Shown: in pieces, positions 61,340 through 64,000 of the stretch
How positions within the stretch are numbered: the first letter of the stretch is position 1
Layout of the letters: each line of letters starts with the position of its first letter
DNA from: Populus alba
Lineage: Eukaryota > Streptophyta > Magnoliopsida > Malpighiales > Salicaceae
DNA length: 64,000 nt
NCBI RefSeq assembly: GCF_005239225.2
Contig: NC_133290.1
Location: 9,804,204 to 9,868,203, forward strand
Reading direction: 5' to 3'
The notes under the pieces: model-generated
Database searches by the model: none
The model's input: the letters and a program-made list of their open reading frames with translations, nothing else
Told to the model about the DNA's origin: nothing
Position numbers and translations under genes: made by a program

Positions 61340-64000
61340 TATCTCTCAAAAACCCTAAAAAATAAAGATTTACATGGAAACCAAACCCAATCACCAAATC
61401 TAAAGCTCTTTCTCTTCAATTCACAATCAAAACCTTCGGTTCACCACCTTCAAGCTCAATTAAACCTCTCAAAATCCCACCTTTTAGTTGCCTTCACCGA
61501 GAATGAAGAAACCAGTGAAGTTTCAATTAGGGTTCCGATTCCCAGGGTTTTAATTGACCCTGAATCTCCAGTAAATGCTAAAGCTTCTGATGATCATATT
61601 GAAGTTAAGCTTGTTTTGCTTCTTCCTGTTGATCACCCTTTAGTTTCTACCTTTGATTTGTTGAATTTGAGTGATGATGAAAGTGAGAGGAACGAGGATT
61701 TGGATTTGTTAAACCCATTCATTATGGATTCTGGTAATTTACAGTAATTTTTTTTTGGAGTTGTTTGGGTTAAGTATTCTGTTGGGTTTGATTTAAAAGT
61801 TCAGTTAAAGTTATAATTTTGATTGAAGAGAACAGGTGAAAGGTTTTAACTTATAATTATTGATTTTGGCTTAATGTGATTGTCTGTGTTATGATTTAGA
61901 GCTGTGCATTAGTCGTGCTGGACTTGGTTTTTTATTCTGATGTGTTTTAATTGTTTGGTTGAGATTTAAAGAGCTTATCCTCAATGGAAGGAGTTCATTT
62001 TTATTGCAGAAGTTGCTCGAATAGACTGACTAGAAGTCCTTTAAAGTAAGATTGTTGATTGCTCGTTCTAGTTAATTCCTTTTGATTTTGCTTGAATATG
62101 CATATTTTATGAGTATGGTTGATTTATTGGAATTCTTCCATAAGTTTTCAATACCTCACTATACCATTTATAGGTTTACCAAATGAAAATTGGGATATGT
62201 AGGCTGTAGAAACGAGAGATTTTATATAGGCTGCTTTGAGTTGTTAATTTGCACTTAGGTTTATGGCATCACTTTAATAATTTTCTGTTTAGTCTTAGCT
62301 TTCCTCAGAATTTCTATTCATACGTGGGCAATTTGTGGAAATGACATCGGTTAATTGGCCAGAGATGGCTGACAACTGGTTTGGAGGTTGCTGTTGTTCA
62401 TTTGGAGGTGCCAGTGAGAAGTTGGTGAATAGGTATGCACAATCATATGCATGTCCAATGGGTGTGTGCATGTTGAATTCTACAGCTGTTACACTTTGCA
62501 GTGATGATCTTGCTGGATGTAAATTTTCTGAAAAATATAAAATCCAAACGTACAAGCCTGAACAGGAGTCTGGCGATGAAGGTTTAATTGAAGAAGCTAT
62601 GCGAGATTTTGAAACAGAATCTGGAAGAGTTACAAGGTGTGACAGTCAATGTGGAGTGATCCAAGGCGTTAATGGAAAATCAGGGTCTTCATGTTCCAAA
62701 TTGGAAAACCATGGTGAGAATGTCAAATTTAAAGTTGCAGAGGAAAAAACTAATAGTAGTATTTTATTGTCTGCACTACCAGCATCAGATCTCTCTGAAA
62801 AAGTGGCTCCAGGACCAGGTTGTTGTGATTCAGTACATCATACTCAAGATTATACTGATGAAGGTGGCATCCATGATGTGTGCGGGCCTTCTTTGGAAGA
62901 CCAGAAAACCACAAAAGCTATGGAACTCAGGATAAATCAGAGATCTTTCCTCAATGGCTTTCTTGGAGATGCTTTCATTGCTAGATCCTATAATCTATCT
63001 ACTGGTATTGAATGGAAGCAATTTGTTTGCCCACGGTGCTCATCTCTTATTGGTGCTTATCCTTGTGCAAATGGGGACATGCCTGTAGATGATGGAGTTA
63101 GACTTTTTAAATGCTACATTTCCACTTCTCTGCCAGTTGGTGGACCAGCTGACCTTTTCAGGTACATGGTTGCTGTACCTTCTTAATATTTTTCCACCAT
63201 TTTCATTTCTTGTACTTTTGTATTGCTAGCTAATTAGAAAACACAAAAAAATTATGTAGTGAATCTAAAGGTTTGTATATGGGATATAGCAGCCTTGAGC
63301 TTCACAAAAAAAAAAAAAAAATTGATCATCATGAACAGGAAATATACTCTGGAGAGAATGTTCACAAGTCAGCTAGTGGAAAGTGCAAAAGATGAATTAT
63401 CATTCAGGACCGTGGTCAGGGATTTGAGAACAAAATCTCCCATGCTTCAGATTGTCCTTGTAAATCCAAATTCATGGTGCTGTAGTGGTGATTGTTTGGA
63501 CACAAAGAGCAATACTGATTCAGTTTTGAAGTTAGATCTACACCCTGTTATCAAGGTTCTGTTTTCAGATTGTAGCAGCAATACAGAATCTCAACTGAGG
63601 TTGGTCTCCTAATTAATATCTTTGGTTGTTTGCTTGACAGTCTTTTCTAGTAACCGAAGAATGCATGCCTGTATTCTGGATGGTGGTGATTCAAAAAAAT
63701 AAAATGTGTGGGATAAGACTCCTGCTAGAGTCTTGAATATGTGTTGGATTATACACCCCCAAAGTGCACCCACACACAAATAAGAAGGAAAAAAAGTTGA
63801 CTTGACAAAAATTTTAATAATTTTGGTAGCCAGTCTGGTAGAGGTCCATACCGTGGCAGTGAAAATATCGCCTTAAAAGAGTGAGGAAGGTGCTAATCAT
63901 GTCGCACTTTCTTTTCTGTTAATGATTCACTTAGAAAACATCTGTTCCTTTTCTTCAAGTTGTAGTTAAAGATTGAGATTTGTGCAGGGTGTTGGAAGAT
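61340..64000 (+). CDS. UBE3D-like (HECT_2) E3 ubiquitin ligase; 5' end damaged, 3' end outside window
   Basis: Exons that can be traced: 61340-61733 (open, phase 1 at the end), 61964-62045, one ending at 63161 with ATG 62341 near its start, 63339-63599, and 63988 onward. The joined text resembles plant homologues of UBE3D, an E2-binding ubiquitin ligase family: SEVSIRVPIPRVLIDPESP, DDHIEVKLVLLLPVDHPLVS, FYCRSCSNRLTRSPL, then SVNWPEMADNWFGGCCCSFG and a CPRC...LIGAYP zinc-like pair. The conserved cysteines of the family are present in exons 2 and 3. At the 5' end no ATG lies in frame. An RFTWKP block in another frame follows a TAA at 61363-61365, and the exon 2 to exon 3 join is out of phase by one base. 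Either the first exons have decayed or a shorter product starts at 62341. Identification is good, activity doubtful. Confidence 0.7.

Noticed and set aside
1..64000. tRNA, rRNA or snRNA genes
   Set aside because: No B-box-like GGTTCGAATCC, rRNA core or spliceosomal RNA signature was noticed when reading. A dedicated covariance search would be needed to exclude them.

Overview
The window is nuclear DNA of a eudicot plant. The genes have GT-AG introns and plant-type products, and the intergenic DNA is very AT-rich and packed with nested LTR retrotransposons, CACTA and hAT elements and short TIR elements. Gene structures and repeat families look like those of a woody eudicot such as poplar or willow, but the species is an inference. 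There is no sign of prokaryotic or viral organisation.

Layout. 1-1.8 kb: decayed copia polyprotein and a probable LTR. 2.1-4.9 kb, minus strand: intron-containing relic of alanyl-tRNA synthetase. 5.4-6.1 kb: degenerate tandem repeats. 7.5-13.0 kb, plus: intact eight-exon gene for a secreted thioredoxin-fold protein with a C-terminal AlgH/UPF0301 domain. 13.6-16.7 kb: AT-rich duplicated repeats. 18.0-20.7 kb, plus: C-terminal half of a seryl-tRNA synthetase gene, with a complete non-autonomous hAT element inserted exactly at a splice donor. 22-28 kb: a gypsy-type LTR and leader broken by a second gypsy element (Tat/Ogre-like) with a 2.2-kb LTR. 29.4-32.9 kb, plus: intact DHHC palmitoyltransferase gene (PAT11-like). 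33.4 kb: perfect 40-bp inverted repeat. 34-41.4 kb: decayed CACTA transposon with a gypsy gag-protease fragment and LTR inside it. 42.2-45.7 kb: a TIR element split by a gypsy-type LTR that carries 56-bp repeats. 46-48.4 kb: TTA-rich repeats and an 811-bp hAT-like element that appears to contain mitochondrial-type DNA. 48.7-52.1 kb, plus: intact splicing factor 3A subunit 1 gene. 54.3-58.2 kb, minus: complete LTR retrotransposon with no coding region and perfect target duplications. 61.3 kb to the end, plus: UBE3D-like (HECT_2) ubiquitin-ligase gene, with a damaged 5' end and continuing past the window.

The three clearly intact genes serve the secretory pathway (thioredoxin-AlgH protein), protein S-acylation at membranes (PAT11) and nuclear pre-mRNA splicing (SF3A1). 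They form no shared pathway and are ordinary neighbours on a plant chromosome. The most notable items are the two independent aminoacyl-tRNA synthetase relics, the compensating indels that remove motif 2 of the SerRS relic, the hAT insertion that duplicated its splice donor, and the apparent organellar DNA inside a hAT-like element. I found no convincing previously undescribed multi-gene system.
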